Shown piece by piece: positions 1-7,800 of a DNA stretch of 64,000 nt. The notes below the pieces were generated by a model. The model worked only from the letters and a program-made list of their open reading frames with translations, had not been told where the DNA came from and searched no databases. The number at the start of each line of letters is the position of its first letter. Position 1 is the stretch's first letter. Source of the DNA: CAWFMO01 sp963817065 (GTDB lineage Bacteria; Actinomycetota; Thermoleophilia; Solirubrobacterales; 70-9); the NCBI GenBank assembly GCA_963817065.1, contig CAWFMO010000001.1:806001-870000 (forward strand), in the 5' to 3' direction. The position numbers and the translations under genes are program-made.

Positions 1-1
1 A

Positions 2-475
2 AGGCTTCGGGGTTCGGAGGTATTGGGAGCGCTCGCGGGACTCGTCCTGATCGTGAGCCTGTTCGTGAACTGGTTCTCGCTCACCAACACGCCGGAGCGG
101 GTCGACCAGAACGCCTGGATCTGCGGCGAGGGCAGCTTCGACTGCACGGGTTGGGACACGTTCCCGCTGATGCGCATCCTGCTCGTGCTCGCCGCGCTGG
201 CGCCGATGATCCTCGCCTACCTGATCGCCACCGACGCCAATCTCTCTTGGCCGGCCGGAGAGCTGACGACGATCGTCGGCCTGACCGCGATCACGCTGAT
301 CGGCTACAACGGGATCATCGACAAGCCCGGCACCGCCAACCAGGAATTCGGGGTCAGCCTCGCGTTCGGATACTGGCTCGCGCTGCTGGCGGCCGCCGGG
401 ATCACGGCGGCGGGCGGTTATCGCGCCGTCGAGAGCGGCGGCGGGGCTAAGCGCAAGCCCCCGGCGACTTACTAG
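2..475 (+). CDS. Multi-pass membrane protein, 5' end outside window
   Basis: The reading frame is open to the left edge, so the gene probably starts outside the window; a TTG at 23 is an alternative start. About four hydrophobic segments are visible: LAGLVLIVSLFVNWF, then one around RILLVLAALAPMILAYL, one around TTIVGLTAITLIGY, and a last one before the basic C-terminus. Two Cys residues (ICGEGSFDCTGW) lie in the first extracytoplasmic loop. The protein family is not recognised. It lies just upstream of glpX on the same strand with a 24-nt gap. Confidence 0.6.
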   Translation, partial: RLRGSEVLGALAGLVLIVSLFVNWFSLTNTPERVDQNAWICGEGSFDCTGWDTFPLMRILLVLAALAPMILAYLIATDANLSWPAGELTTIVGLTAITLIGYNGIIDKPGTANQEFGVSLAFGYWLALLAAAGITAAGGYRAVESGGGAKRKPPATY

Positions 476-499
476 CCATCCCAGCTAGCCTCACCCGAG

Positions 500-1525
500 A
501 TGGCTGAAGAGCAGGTGATCTCCCAGGAGGTGCGCTCTGGCGACAAGCCGGATCGCAACCTCGCGCTCGAGCTCGTCCGCGTGACCGAGGCCGGCGCGCT
601 CGCGGCGGCGCGCTGGACCGGGCGCGGCGAGAAGGAGAAGGCCGACGGCGCCGCGGTCGACGCGATGCGCTTGATGCTCGACACGGTTCCGATGGACGGC
701 GTCGTCGTGATCGGGGAGGGCGAGAAGGACGAGGCTCCGATGCTCTACAACGGCGAGCAGATCGGCGACGGCAGCCCGCCGCACGTCGACATCGCCGTCG
801 ACCCGCTCGAGGGCACGACCCTGACCGCGCGCGGGATGCCCGCCGCGCTCTCGGTGATCGCGCTCGCAGAGCGCGGGACGATGTTCGATCCCGGCCCCTG
901 CGTCTACATGGAGAAGATGGCGACCGGTCCTCGCGCCGCCGACGTGCTCGACTTCGACGACTCGCTCGCGGACACGATCCGCAAGATCGCCGAACGCAAG
1001 GAGGGGGAGCCCGAGGACGTCACGGTCGTCATGCTCGACCGGCCCCGCCACGAGGAGGCGGTGGCCGAGCTCCGCGACGTCGGCGCCAGCATCCGCTTCA
1101 TCAGCGACGGCGACGTCGCCGCGGCGCTGCTCGCGGTCAGCCCCAACACCGGCATCGACCTGCTCTGGGGCATCGGCGGCACGCCGGAGGGCGTGCTGTC
1201 CGCGGCGGCGATCAAGTGCCTCGGAGGCACGATCCTCGGCCGGCTCTGGCCCCGCGACGACGAGGAGCGCAAGGCCGCGGTCGACGCCGGCTACGACCTC
1301 GACCGCGTCCTCGACGCCGATGACCTGGTCGGCGGCGACGACGTCTTCTTCGCCGCCACCGGCGTCACCGACGGCGACCTGCTCAAGGGCGTCCGCCAAC
1401 TCGACGACGGCCACGCGACGACCGAATCGCTGGTCATGCGCTCGCGCTCGGGCACCGTGCGCCAGGTCCAGGCGACCCACGACCGTCCGAAGCTCCGCGA
1501 GGTCACCGGCGGGCGCTACGGCTGA
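500..1525 (+). CDS. glpX: Class II fructose-1,6-bisphosphatase
   Basis: This enzyme hydrolyses fructose-1,6-bisphosphate to fructose-6-phosphate in gluconeogenesis and is cytosolic. The 341-residue length is typical of GlpX. The family signatures are present: GEGEKDEAP at residues 72-80 and the metal/phosphate motif DPLEGTT at 101-107, followed by the Gly-rich segment LLWGIGGTPEGVLSAAA. The ATG start gives the usual short N-terminus before RNLALELVRVTEAGALAAARW. It is probably the only FBPase type needed, as in many actinobacteria. It is convergent with the secreted protein that follows. Confidence 0.95.
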   Translation: MAEEQVISQEVRSGDKPDRNLALELVRVTEAGALAAARWTGRGEKEKADGAAVDAMRLMLDTVPMDGVVVIGEGEKDEAPMLYNGEQIGDGSPPHVDIAVDPLEGTTLTARGMPAALSVIALAERGTMFDPGPCVYMEKMATGPRAADVLDFDDSLADTIRKIAERKEGEPEDVTVVMLDRPRHEEAVAELRDVGASIRFISDGDVAAALLAVSPNTGIDLLWGIGGTPEGVLSAAAIKCLGGTILGRLWPRDDEERKAAVDAGYDLDRVLDADDLVGGDDVFFAATGVTDGDLLKGVRQLDDGHATTESLVMRSRSGTVRQVQATHDRPKLREVTGGRYG

Positions 1526-1532
1526 GCGGCCG

Positions 1533-2933
1533 CTACTTCTTCTTTCGCTTCTTCCCGCAGCGCTTCTTCTTGCGCTTCTTCCTTTTCTTCTTGCACTTGG
1601 CTCCGGCCGCTGAAGGCGCGGCGGCCGAGGTCGGCACGCTTGATCCCGTCGGCGCCGGAGGCGGTGGCGTGTAAATGCCCTCGAAGGCGCCGATGTCGCA
1701 GAAGCCGCTGCCGTCGGGGCGGGTGACCTCCCTCTGATCGGTGAGGTTGAGGCAGTCGGCCGACGGGATCGCGTCGAGCGCCGGGCTGCCCGCGAGCGGC
1801 CCGCGCGTATTGGTGAATCCGCCGCTGAAGGCGAGTGGCCCGAGCAGAGGGTCGGTGTTGATCTTGCTCGGCTTCGCCCCACCGGGGTCGAAGTCGCAGG
1901 TGTCGGCGCTCTCGAGGTTGTAGAAGCCGGTGAAGGTTCCGGCGTCGCAGTTCGCGGTCAGGAGGCCGCTTGTGTTCGACGCGAGGATCGTCTCATTCAC
2001 GTTCGTCGTCGTGGCCGAGGTGTCGATGCCGCCGCCGTTGCCGGGGTCGTTGGCGACGTTCGACGTGATCGTCGCGGTGTTGACGACGGGGGTGACCGCC
2101 GTGCCGAAGTAGATCGCGCCGCCCTCGTCGGCGGTGTTGAGGTGAAAGGTGCTGGTCGTGATCAGCGGGTCGCTCGCGTTGAACGCGTCGATCGCGCCGC
2201 CGGTGCCTGCGGCCTCATTGTCGGTGAACGTCGAGAGCCCCACGATCAGCGTGTCGTTCGAGTGCTCGATCGCGCCGCCGCTGAATCCCGCCTCGTTGCC
2301 GCTGAAGGTACTTCGGTGGACCCGGAGCTCGCCGTCGGACCAGACAGCCCCTCCGTAGCCGCTCACCTTGTTGTCATAGAAGTCTGCCTTGGCAAAGTGG
2401 ACGGTGTTGTCGGCCGCGTAGACCCCGCCGCCGAAGTTCGAGCTGCCGTTGCGGATGTCGATGCCGCCGATGACCTGCTCCTGGTCGCCTCCGGTGTTGC
2501 TCACCTCGGCCGCGCGGTCGAGGCCGTTCGCGTCGAGAACCGGGAAATGGGCCGGGTCGCCGTTGATGGGGTCGAACGCTCCCCAGGTGAGGTCGTCGTT
2601 GGCCGGGTCGCCGCCGGTGGTGGTGTCGTTGATGTCGAGATCCCCGTCCTGGTTGTCGTCCGGCGTCCCGTCGGGCGGGATCGTGAGCTTGTAGGTGCCG
2701 GCGGGCAGAACGACGTAGTCGTCATCGAAGCCGGAGACGCTGCTGTTCGTGCAGCCGCCGAAGAGCGAGTCCTGGTTCACGGACTGGATCGCGTCGCGGA
2801 CCGAGCAGGCGCTGCTGCCGCCGTACTCGTCGACGGGTGTATTGACGTTCACGATCGCCGCCCCCGCGACGCTCGGCGCGAGCATCATCGCCGCGATCGC
2901 GCACAGCGGCGCGCCAAAGTGCCTCGAAGCCAT
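1533..2933 (-). CDS. Secreted beta-helix protein with choice-of-anchor-Q-like end and Lys/Cys-rich tail
   Basis: The ATG at 2933 is preceded by GAAAGGG at good spacing and opens a signal peptide (MASRHFGAPLCAIAA..SVAGA). The mature part starts with a CSLREA-like segment (ACSVRDAIQSVN), then parallel beta-helix-like turns (GGAIEHSNDTL, GGAIDAFNAS). Near the end comes LTDQREVTRPDGSGFCDIGAFEG, which matches the choice-of-anchor Q pattern. A Pro/Ala linker leads to a final Lys/Arg-rich tail with two Cys (CKKKRKKRKKKRC). Expected location is outside the membrane, attached to the surface. Function is unknown. Its promoter region is shared with the divergent NmrA-like gene. Confidence 0.85.
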   Translation of the reverse strand: MASRHFGAPLCAIAAMMLAPSVAGAAIVNVNTPVDEYGGSSACSVRDAIQSVNQDSLFGGCTNSSVSGFDDDYVVLPAGTYKLTIPPDGTPDDNQDGDLDINDTTTGGDPANDDLTWGAFDPINGDPAHFPVLDANGLDRAAEVSNTGGDQEQVIGGIDIRNGSSNFGGGVYAADNTVHFAKADFYDNKVSGYGGAVWSDGELRVHRSTFSGNEAGFSGGAIEHSNDTLIVGLSTFTDNEAAGTGGAIDAFNASDPLITTSTFHLNTADEGGAIYFGTAVTPVVNTATITSNVANDPGNGGGIDTSATTTNVNETILASNTSGLLTANCDAGTFTGFYNLESADTCDFDPGGAKPSKINTDPLLGPLAFSGGFTNTRGPLAGSPALDAIPSADCLNLTDQREVTRPDGSGFCDIGAFEGIYTPPPPAPTGSSVPTSAAAPSAAGAKCKKKRKKRKKKRCGKKRKKK

Positions 2934-3006
2934 CCCCATGACCCTTTCGTTCGATTGAACTCCGTGCATCGTATGCGGAGAAGCGGGTACCCGTAACGTC
3001 CAGGGT

Positions 3007-3921
3007 ATGGGACCCGCACAAAAGGTCACTCTCGTCGCCGGCGCGACCGGCTACCTCGGCCGCTTTCTCGCCGAGCGCCTGATCGATGCCGGCACCCCGC
3101 CGCGCGCGATGGCGCGCGATCCGGCCAAGGCCGAGGACCTCGCCGAAGGCGGCGCCGAGGTCGTCCGCGGCGACGCGCTCAAGCCCGAAACGCTGGGCGA
3201 TGCACTCGACGGCGTCGACGTCGCCTACTACCTCGTCCACTCGATGGGCCGCGGCTCCGGTGGTGACTTCGCCGAACGCGACCGCGAGGCGGCGCGCAAC
3301 TTCGCCGAGGCGGCCGAGCGCGCCGGGGTCTCACAGCTCGTCTATCTCGGCGGATTGGGCGAGGGCAAGTCTGAGCATCTCAAGAGCCGCCACGAGACCG
3401 CCGAGGTCCTCGGCTCGACCGGCGTGCCGTTGACCTACTTCCGCGCCGCGGCGGTGATCGGCGCTGGGAGCGAGTCGTTCCGCACCGTCTACTACCTCGT
3501 CAAGCGCCTGCCCGCGCTGGTGACGCCGAGCTGGACCAAGACTCCCACTCAGCCGATCGCCGCCGAGGACGTGGTCGAGTACCTGGCGCGAGCGCCCGAG
3601 GTCGGGGCCGCCCGGGGCCGCGAGGTCGAGATCGGGGGCCCCGACGTGACGACCTACGGCGGGATGATGGACTCGATGGCCGAGGCGATGCAGACGTTCC
3701 GCCGCCCGAAGCTCCCGGTTCCCCTGCTGACGCCCTGGCTCTCCTCGCAATGGATCGGACTGATCACCCCGGTCGACACCGGGGTCGCCAAGCCGCTGGT
3801 CGAGGGCCTCAGCACCGAGACCGTGGTCGAAGACCCCACCGGCATGGCGCTGTTCGATGTCGAGCCGACGCCGGTGGACGAGGCGCTGCGCAAGGCGGTC
3901 GCCGAGCTCGAGGGCTCCTAG
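3007..3921 (+). CDS. NmrA-like / atypical SDR NAD(P)-binding protein
   Basis: The N-terminal Rossmann motif GATGYLGRFLAERL and the following basic residues (MARDPAKAEDL) indicate an NAD(P)-binding atypical short-chain dehydrogenase of the NmrA type. Later motifs fit the fold: DVAYYLVHSMG, and AGVSQLVYLGGLG, where a canonical catalytic Tyr-x3-Lys is not evident. The 304-residue length is normal for the family. Substrate is unknown; many relatives are sugar epimerase-like, quinone reductase-like or regulatory. It ends by overlapping the convergent gene at 3918 by four bases. Confidence 0.85.
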   Translation: MGPAQKVTLVAGATGYLGRFLAERLIDAGTPPRAMARDPAKAEDLAEGGAEVVRGDALKPETLGDALDGVDVAYYLVHSMGRGSGGDFAERDREAARNFAEAAERAGVSQLVYLGGLGEGKSEHLKSRHETAEVLGSTGVPLTYFRAAAVIGAGSESFRTVYYLVKRLPALVTPSWTKTPTQPIAAEDVVEYLARAPEVGAARGREVEIGGPDVTTYGGMMDSMAEAMQTFRRPKLPVPLLTPWLSSQWIGLITPVDTGVAKPLVEGLSTETVVEDPTGMALFDVEPTPVDEALRKAVAELEGS

Positions 3922-4490
3922 GCACCCAACCGCTCGAGCGAGCGCAGGTACCCGCGCGTGATCCGCACGTGGAGGCGCATCTGGGTCTGGGAGTACACCC
4001 AGGTGCCGAAGCGGGCGAAGCGCCCCGAGCCCCGCAGGAAGGGGTAGAAGTTCGCGACCTCCGCCCGCACGAGAAGCCGGTCGCCGCGGCGATCGACCGC
4101 GATCCGCAGGTGGCCGCGGCCGCGGCCGCCGCGCGAGACCAGGAGCCCGTCCTCGACCGGCCAGGTGACGCGGCCGTACTCCTCGCCGCGCTCGTACTCG
4201 GGGGCGCGGAAGCGCAGCATGACCAGCAGCCGGGCGGCGACGACCTCGCGCGAGTGCTCGCGGTAGCGGACCCGAAACAGCCCGAGCGAGCGCCGTCGCA
4301 GATGGTCCCAATAGCCGCGCGCAAGCCGCTCGAGCATCTCCGGTCTCCATATCCGCTCCAGCAGCTCCGGCGCCATCGTCAGCTCGGCCTCCTGGATCGA
4401 GCTGACCGGGCCCGAGGAGGAGACCGGCGAGGTCTCGGGGTCCGGAAGGATCTCGACCCGGATCGGGACCCGGTCAGGTGCCGCGCTCAC
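3918..4490 (-). CDS. Conserved hypothetical protein, START/DUF2867-like in appearance
   Basis: This 190-residue protein has a GTG start that overlaps the TGA of the YihY-like gene (GTGA), so translation is probably coupled to it. The N-terminal third is charged, with a helical region (LERIWRPEMLERLARGYWDHLRRRSLGLFRV). The rest looks beta-rich (EYGRVTWPVEDGLLVSR, GHLRIAVDRRGDRLLVRAEVANFYPFL). The pattern recalls the DUF2867/START-type domains often paired with NmrA-like SDRs, such as the neighbour at 3007, but that is inference. No catalytic residues can be named. Confidence 0.7.
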   Translation of the reverse strand: MSAAPDRVPIRVEILPDPETSPVSSSGPVSSIQEAELTMAPELLERIWRPEMLERLARGYWDHLRRRSLGLFRVRYREHSREVVAARLLVMLRFRAPEYERGEEYGRVTWPVEDGLLVSRGGRGRGHLRIAVDRRGDRLLVRAEVANFYPFLRGSGRFARFGTWVYSQTQMRLHVRITRGYLRSLERLGA

Positions 4491-5377
4491 CTCGGCAAGG
4501 GCATCTGCTTGGTCGGCTGCTCCTCCTCGGGGAGCGGGAGCCTGCCGGTGTCGAACTTCTCATGGCGGATCGAGTTGATCACCGCGCCGGCGAGCAGCGC
4601 CAGGCTCATCGCGTAGAACCAGAGCAGCGCGATCAGGATGAAGCCGATCGTGCCGCCGAAGCGGCTCAGGTCGGAGACGTTGCCGAGGTAGACGGGGAAG
4701 AGCCAGTTGGCGAGCCCGATCACCGCGGTGACGAACAGGGCCCCGGGCCAGACCGATCGCCACGGCATGTGGCCCTTCGGAGTCGCCCAGTAGATGACGC
4801 AGCCGATCGCGAAAGTGAGCGCGATCGCCCCCATGATCAGGATGATGTTGTCGAGAACGCCGATGTCGTCGAGCCCGAGCGGCAGGTCCTTGCTCGCCGA
4901 GATCACGGCGCCCTCGGCGACCGGGATCACGACGCTCGCGGCGAGGAACGCCGCGGTCACGAGCAGCATCCAGAGCGACCAGCGCTTCTGCTCGACCCAG
5001 CCGCGGCTCTCGACGTGGTAGATGCGCGCGAAGGCGGTGTCCATCGCGCCCCAGAACGAGGCGCCGATCCAGAGCCCGCCGACCACAGCCGCGATCCCGA
5101 TCGTCGCCGAGCTGTCGCGAACCCGGTCGAGCGCGTTCTCGAGCGTCGCCTGCTCGGCGTTCGGGAACAGCCGCTGGAGGTCGAGCAGGATGCTGGTCTC
5201 GACCTCGGTGCTGCGCAGCACCTGGCCGAAGATGAACAGGACGAGGAGCACGAACGGGAAGATCGAGAGCATCAGGTTGTAGGCGACCATCGCCGCCATC
5301 CCGGTGACGTTCTCCGTGTAGGCGCGGTTCCAGAAAGCGCGCGCCCAGGGGGACTCCCAGAAACGCAGCCGCGTCAT
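4487..5377 (-). CDS. YihY/BrkB family inner-membrane protein
   Basis: The protein opens with the family signature FWNRAYTENVTGMAAMVAYNLMLSIFPFVLLVLF, and has about six hydrophobic segments (including LWMLLVTAAFLAASVVIPV, IILIMGAIALTFAIGCVIYWATP and FILIALLWFYAMSLALLAGAVINSI). About 296 residues is typical of YihY family members. The ATG at 5377 is chosen because the Arg-rich upstream extension looks non-coding. Molecular function of the family is poorly defined; it is often annotated as an RNase BN relative in error. It is coupled to the downstream hypothetical gene. Confidence 0.9.
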   Translation of the reverse strand: MTRLRFWESPWARAFWNRAYTENVTGMAAMVAYNLMLSIFPFVLLVLFIFGQVLRSTEVETSILLDLQRLFPNAEQATLENALDRVRDSSATIGIAAVVGGLWIGASFWGAMDTAFARIYHVESRGWVEQKRWSLWMLLVTAAFLAASVVIPVAEGAVISASKDLPLGLDDIGVLDNIILIMGAIALTFAIGCVIYWATPKGHMPWRSVWPGALFVTAVIGLANWLFPVYLGNVSDLSRFGGTIGFILIALLWFYAMSLALLAGAVINSIRHEKFDTGRLPLPEEEQPTKQMPLPR

Positions 5378-5491
5378 GCGTAACCTGCGTAACCGTCGCC
5401 TGCGAGCGTGTAGTAACCGTGCCTGGCGCAACTTTCGAGCGCGTCCCCGGTTTTGGGGAACGGACCGGGGGTTGCAGGCAGGAAATGAGGC

Positions 5492-5547
5492 TTGACTTCA
5501 GAAAGTATAGTGGCTACTATTGACTACTCACGTTTGAGGTTTATAGC
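5492..5547 (+). promoter_or_regulatory. Overlapping tandem sigma-70-type promoters of sigA
   Basis: Promoter 1 is TTGACT (5492-5497), a 17-nt spacer and TACTAT (5515-5520). Promoter 2 starts at the last base of that -10: TTGACT (5520-5525), a 16-nt spacer and TATAGC (5542-5547). Both are close to the housekeeping consensus, and this AT-richer island is unusual for the window. The arrangement would let the primary sigma factor drive its own gene. Start sites are predicted near 5527 and 5554. Confidence 0.75.
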
Positions 5548-5603
5548 CGGGAGGCCCGGCAACACTTCAAATGCGGACCCGGTCACCGCCGGTCCGCATT
5601 TTT
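5533..5603 (+). promoter_or_regulatory. Structured sigA leader with intrinsic terminator (candidate attenuator or small RNA)
   Basis: Three pairings are visible. TTTGAGGT (5533-5540) can pair with ACTTCAAA (5564-5571). Inside that, GCCGGG (5546-5551) pairs with CCCGGC (5555-5560) around AGG. A terminator hairpin follows: ATGCGGACC (5571-5579) with GGTCCGCAT (5591-5599), running into TTTTTG. Extending the terminator stem to AAATGCGGACC would invade the 3' side of the outer stem. The element lies between the sigA promoters and the gene, about 90 nt before the start codon. It matches no riboswitch class that I can name. Confidence 0.65.
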
Positions 5604-5691
5604 GTGGCTTCGAGAGCCGGACAGTAATGACGCTCCCGGCCTGACCGACTAAAGACCCAGCACGACAGAAAAGGAATCAGGGACTACACGA

Positions 5692-6795
5692 ATGCTAGTA
5701 GCGGAACTCCAGGAACTTGAAGAAGTAAAGACGCTGATCACAAAGGGTCAGCAGCTCGGCGTGCTCACCTTCGGCGACGTCGCTTCGGCGGTCTCCGAGG
5801 TCGACCTCGACGAGTCCGACGTCGAGGACCTTTACGGGCACCTCGAGAAGTCGGGCATCGAGCTGGTCGAGGACGTCGACCCCGCGCAGAAGAAGGCCGC
5901 CGAGGCCGTCGAGCGCGACACCGGCAAGCGAGGCCGGCGCAAGAAGGCCGCCCTCGACCTGAAGCCGGACATGACCACGGACAGCCTCCAGCTGTTCCTC
6001 AAGGACATCGGCAAGGTCCGCCTGCTCACCGCCCAGGAGGAGGTCGACCTCGCGAAGCGGATCGAGCGCGGCGACCTCGACGCGAAGCAGAAGATGGTCG
6101 AGTCGAACCTGCGGCTCGTCGTCTCGATCGCGAAGAACTACCGCAACCAGGGCCTGCCCTTCCTCGACCTGATCCAGGAGGGGACGCTCGGCCTCGTCCG
6201 CGCCGCCGAGAAGTTCGACTACCGCAAGGGCTTCAAGTTCTCGACCTACGCGACCTGGTGGATCCGCCAGGCGATCGCCCGCGCGCTCGCCGACAAGGCC
6301 CGCACGATCCGGATCCCCGTCCACGTCGTCGAGAAGCTGAACAAGATCGGCCGCGCGGAGCGCAAGCTCGTCACCGAGCTCGGCCGCGAGCCGACTCCCG
6401 ACGAGATCGCCGAGGTCACGGGCATCGAGCCCGACGAGGTCGACTCGATCAAGCGCTCGGCGCAGGCTCCGGTCTCGCTCGAGAAGCCGGTCGGCGACGA
6501 GGAGGAGTCCGAGTTCGGCCAGTTCATCGCCGATGAGAAGGCCGAGTCGCCGTTCGACCGCGCCGCTGACCTGCTGACCAAGGAAGCGCTGCGTGAGGCG
6601 CTCGAGAACCTCTCCTACCGCGAGCGCCGCGTACTCGAGCTCCGTTACGGGCTCGGCGGCGAACACCCGCGGACCCTGGACGAGGTTGGCCGCACGTTCA
6701 ACGTCACCCGCGAGCGGATTCGCCAGATCGAGAATCAGAGTCTCAAGAAGCTTCAGAGCCTCGCCGAGGCCCAGAAGCTGCGCGAAGTCGCATAG
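5692..6795 (+). CDS. sigA: Primary RNA polymerase sigma factor (RpoD/SigA)
   Basis: This directs RNA polymerase to housekeeping promoters. Domains in order: a region 1.1-like acidic N-terminus (residues ~1-65), a short basic linker, region 1.2 (DSLQLFLKDIGKVRLLTAQEEVDLAKRI, ~97-124), and region 2 (~136-200), including NLRLVVSIAKNY and the -10 recognition helix FSTYATWWIRQAI. Region 3 and region 4.2 follow, with the helix-turn-helix (TLDEVGRTFNVTRERIRQIE). The 367-residue length and region 1.1 indicate the primary rather than an alternative sigma factor. Expression is probably self-driven, as the tandem promoters suggest. Confidence 0.97.
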   Translation: MLVAELQELEEVKTLITKGQQLGVLTFGDVASAVSEVDLDESDVEDLYGHLEKSGIELVEDVDPAQKKAAEAVERDTGKRGRRKKAALDLKPDMTTDSLQLFLKDIGKVRLLTAQEEVDLAKRIERGDLDAKQKMVESNLRLVVSIAKNYRNQGLPFLDLIQEGTLGLVRAAEKFDYRKGFKFSTYATWWIRQAIARALADKARTIRIPVHVVEKLNKIGRAERKLVTELGREPTPDEIAEVTGIEPDEVDSIKRSAQAPVSLEKPVGDEEESEFGQFIADEKAESPFDRAADLLTKEALREALENLSYRERRVLELRYGLGGEHPRTLDEVGRTFNVTRERIRQIENQSLKKLQSLAEAQKLREVA

Positions 6796-6809
6796 CCCTG
6801 CGCGACTGA

Positions 6810-7232
6810 ATGCCGGCTGAACCGCGCCGCAAGCTCGCGGTGCTGACCTGCATGGACGCGAGGCTCGAGGTCTTCCCGATGTTCGAGCTCGAGCGCGGCG
6901 ACGCCCACGTGATCCGCAACGCCGGCGGCCTCGTCACCGACGACGCGATCCGCTCGCTCGCGGCGTCGCAACGGTTGCTGGGGACCGAGGAGATCGCCGT
7001 GGTCATGCACGACGACTGCGGCCTCAGCGGGGCCTCCGAAGACGAGTTCGCTCGCGACCTCGCCGCCGACGGGTCGCAGCCGAGCTGGCGCCTCGGCGCC
7101 TTCGACGACGTCGAGGACGCGGTCCGCCACGGCGTCGAGCGGTTGCGCCGGAGCCCCGAACTTCCGAACCGCGATCGGATCCGCGGCTACGTCGCGGACC
7201 CCGCGTCGGGCGAGCTCCGTGAGGTCAGCTAG
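6810..7232 (+). CDS. Small beta-class carbonic anhydrase-like protein
   Basis: The zinc-ligand pattern of beta-carbonic anhydrases is present: CMDAR (Cys14, Asp16, Arg18) and HDDC (His67, Cys70), with the intervening VIRNAGGLVTDDAIRSL. At 140 residues it is a minimal member, like Mycobacterium-type short beta-CAs. The expected reaction is CO2 hydration in the cytosol, although some short members have no measured activity. The start lies 14 nt after sigA, so it may be cotranscribed. Confidence 0.88.
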   Translation: MPAEPRRKLAVLTCMDARLEVFPMFELERGDAHVIRNAGGLVTDDAIRSLAASQRLLGTEEIAVVMHDDCGLSGASEDEFARDLAADGSQPSWRLGAFDDVEDAVRHGVERLRRSPELPNRDRIRGYVADPASGELREVS

Positions 7233-7235
7233 CCG

Positions 7236-7652
7236 CTACTGGAAGCAGCCGATGATCGCGCCGGCGATCACGAAACAGGCGAGCTGGTAGCCGCCCTCGA
7301 TCCCGAATAGCGCCGCCTTGCCGGTGACCGCGGGACTGAAGTTGATCTGCGTGAGCTGGACGGTGGCGGCGAAGCTGATCCAGACGAACGCAGCGACCGC
7401 GATGCAGTCGCCGACCGAGTCGGCGCCGACCATGTCGACGAGGCGCGCGAGGCCGTAGGCGATCACGAGCGAGCAGACGAGCGGGACGAGGTAGAGGGCG
7501 GTGCTGCTACCCGTCGCCTCCTCCTCACTGACCCCCCGCAGCGCGCGCCACGGGTCGCCGAAGAGCATCCCGTACCAGAGGAAGCCCAACGGCTGGGCGG
7601 CGACTCCGGCGAGGACCACGGCCAGGTAGTTGATGTCGGCGTCGAACAGCAT
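7236..7652 (-). CDS. DUF1761 family membrane protein
   Basis: The ATG at 7652 has a perfect AGGAGG five bases upstream. The 138-residue product has about four transmembrane segments: INYLAVVLAGVAAQPLGFLWYGMLF, ALYLVPLVCSLVIAYGLARLV, CIAVAAFVWISFAATVQL and YQLACFVIAGAIIGCF. The opening segment with WYGMLFG and the overall spacing match DUF1761. Biochemical role is unknown. Confidence 0.88.
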   Translation of the reverse strand: MLFDADINYLAVVLAGVAAQPLGFLWYGMLFGDPWRALRGVSEEEATGSSTALYLVPLVCSLVIAYGLARLVDMVGADSVGDCIAVAAFVWISFAATVQLTQINFSPAVTGKAALFGIEGGYQLACFVIAGAIIGCFQ

Positions 7653-7764
7653 CGGCTCCTCCTTGGGGGTTGGCGCCGCAAGCATGCCGTCCGCTGCGGA
7701 CGGGTGACGCCGGTAGCCCGGTATGGCGCGAACGCTCGGCCCGCTCGACGTAAGTCCAGGCGCC

Positions 7765-7792
7765 TAAAGGGGGACCGCCGGCCGCCCGATAG
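7765..7792 (+). promoter_or_regulatory. Candidate sigma-28/WhiG-type promoter of the pil operon
   Basis: TAAA (7765-7768), a 16-nt spacer and CCCGATAG (7785-7792) resemble the FliA/WhiG consensus TAAA-N15/16-GCCGATAA. It ends 8 nt before the pilT1 ATG, so the leader would be extremely short. A near-identical arrangement precedes pilA (17419-17445), which strengthens the call. Confidence 0.5.
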
Positions 7793-7800
7793 GGGGATTG

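Noticed and set aside
5528..5603. A tRNA or a known riboswitch in the sigA leader
   Set aside because: There is no cloverleaf, no CCA/acceptor pairing and no recognisable conserved core of the riboswitch classes I considered.
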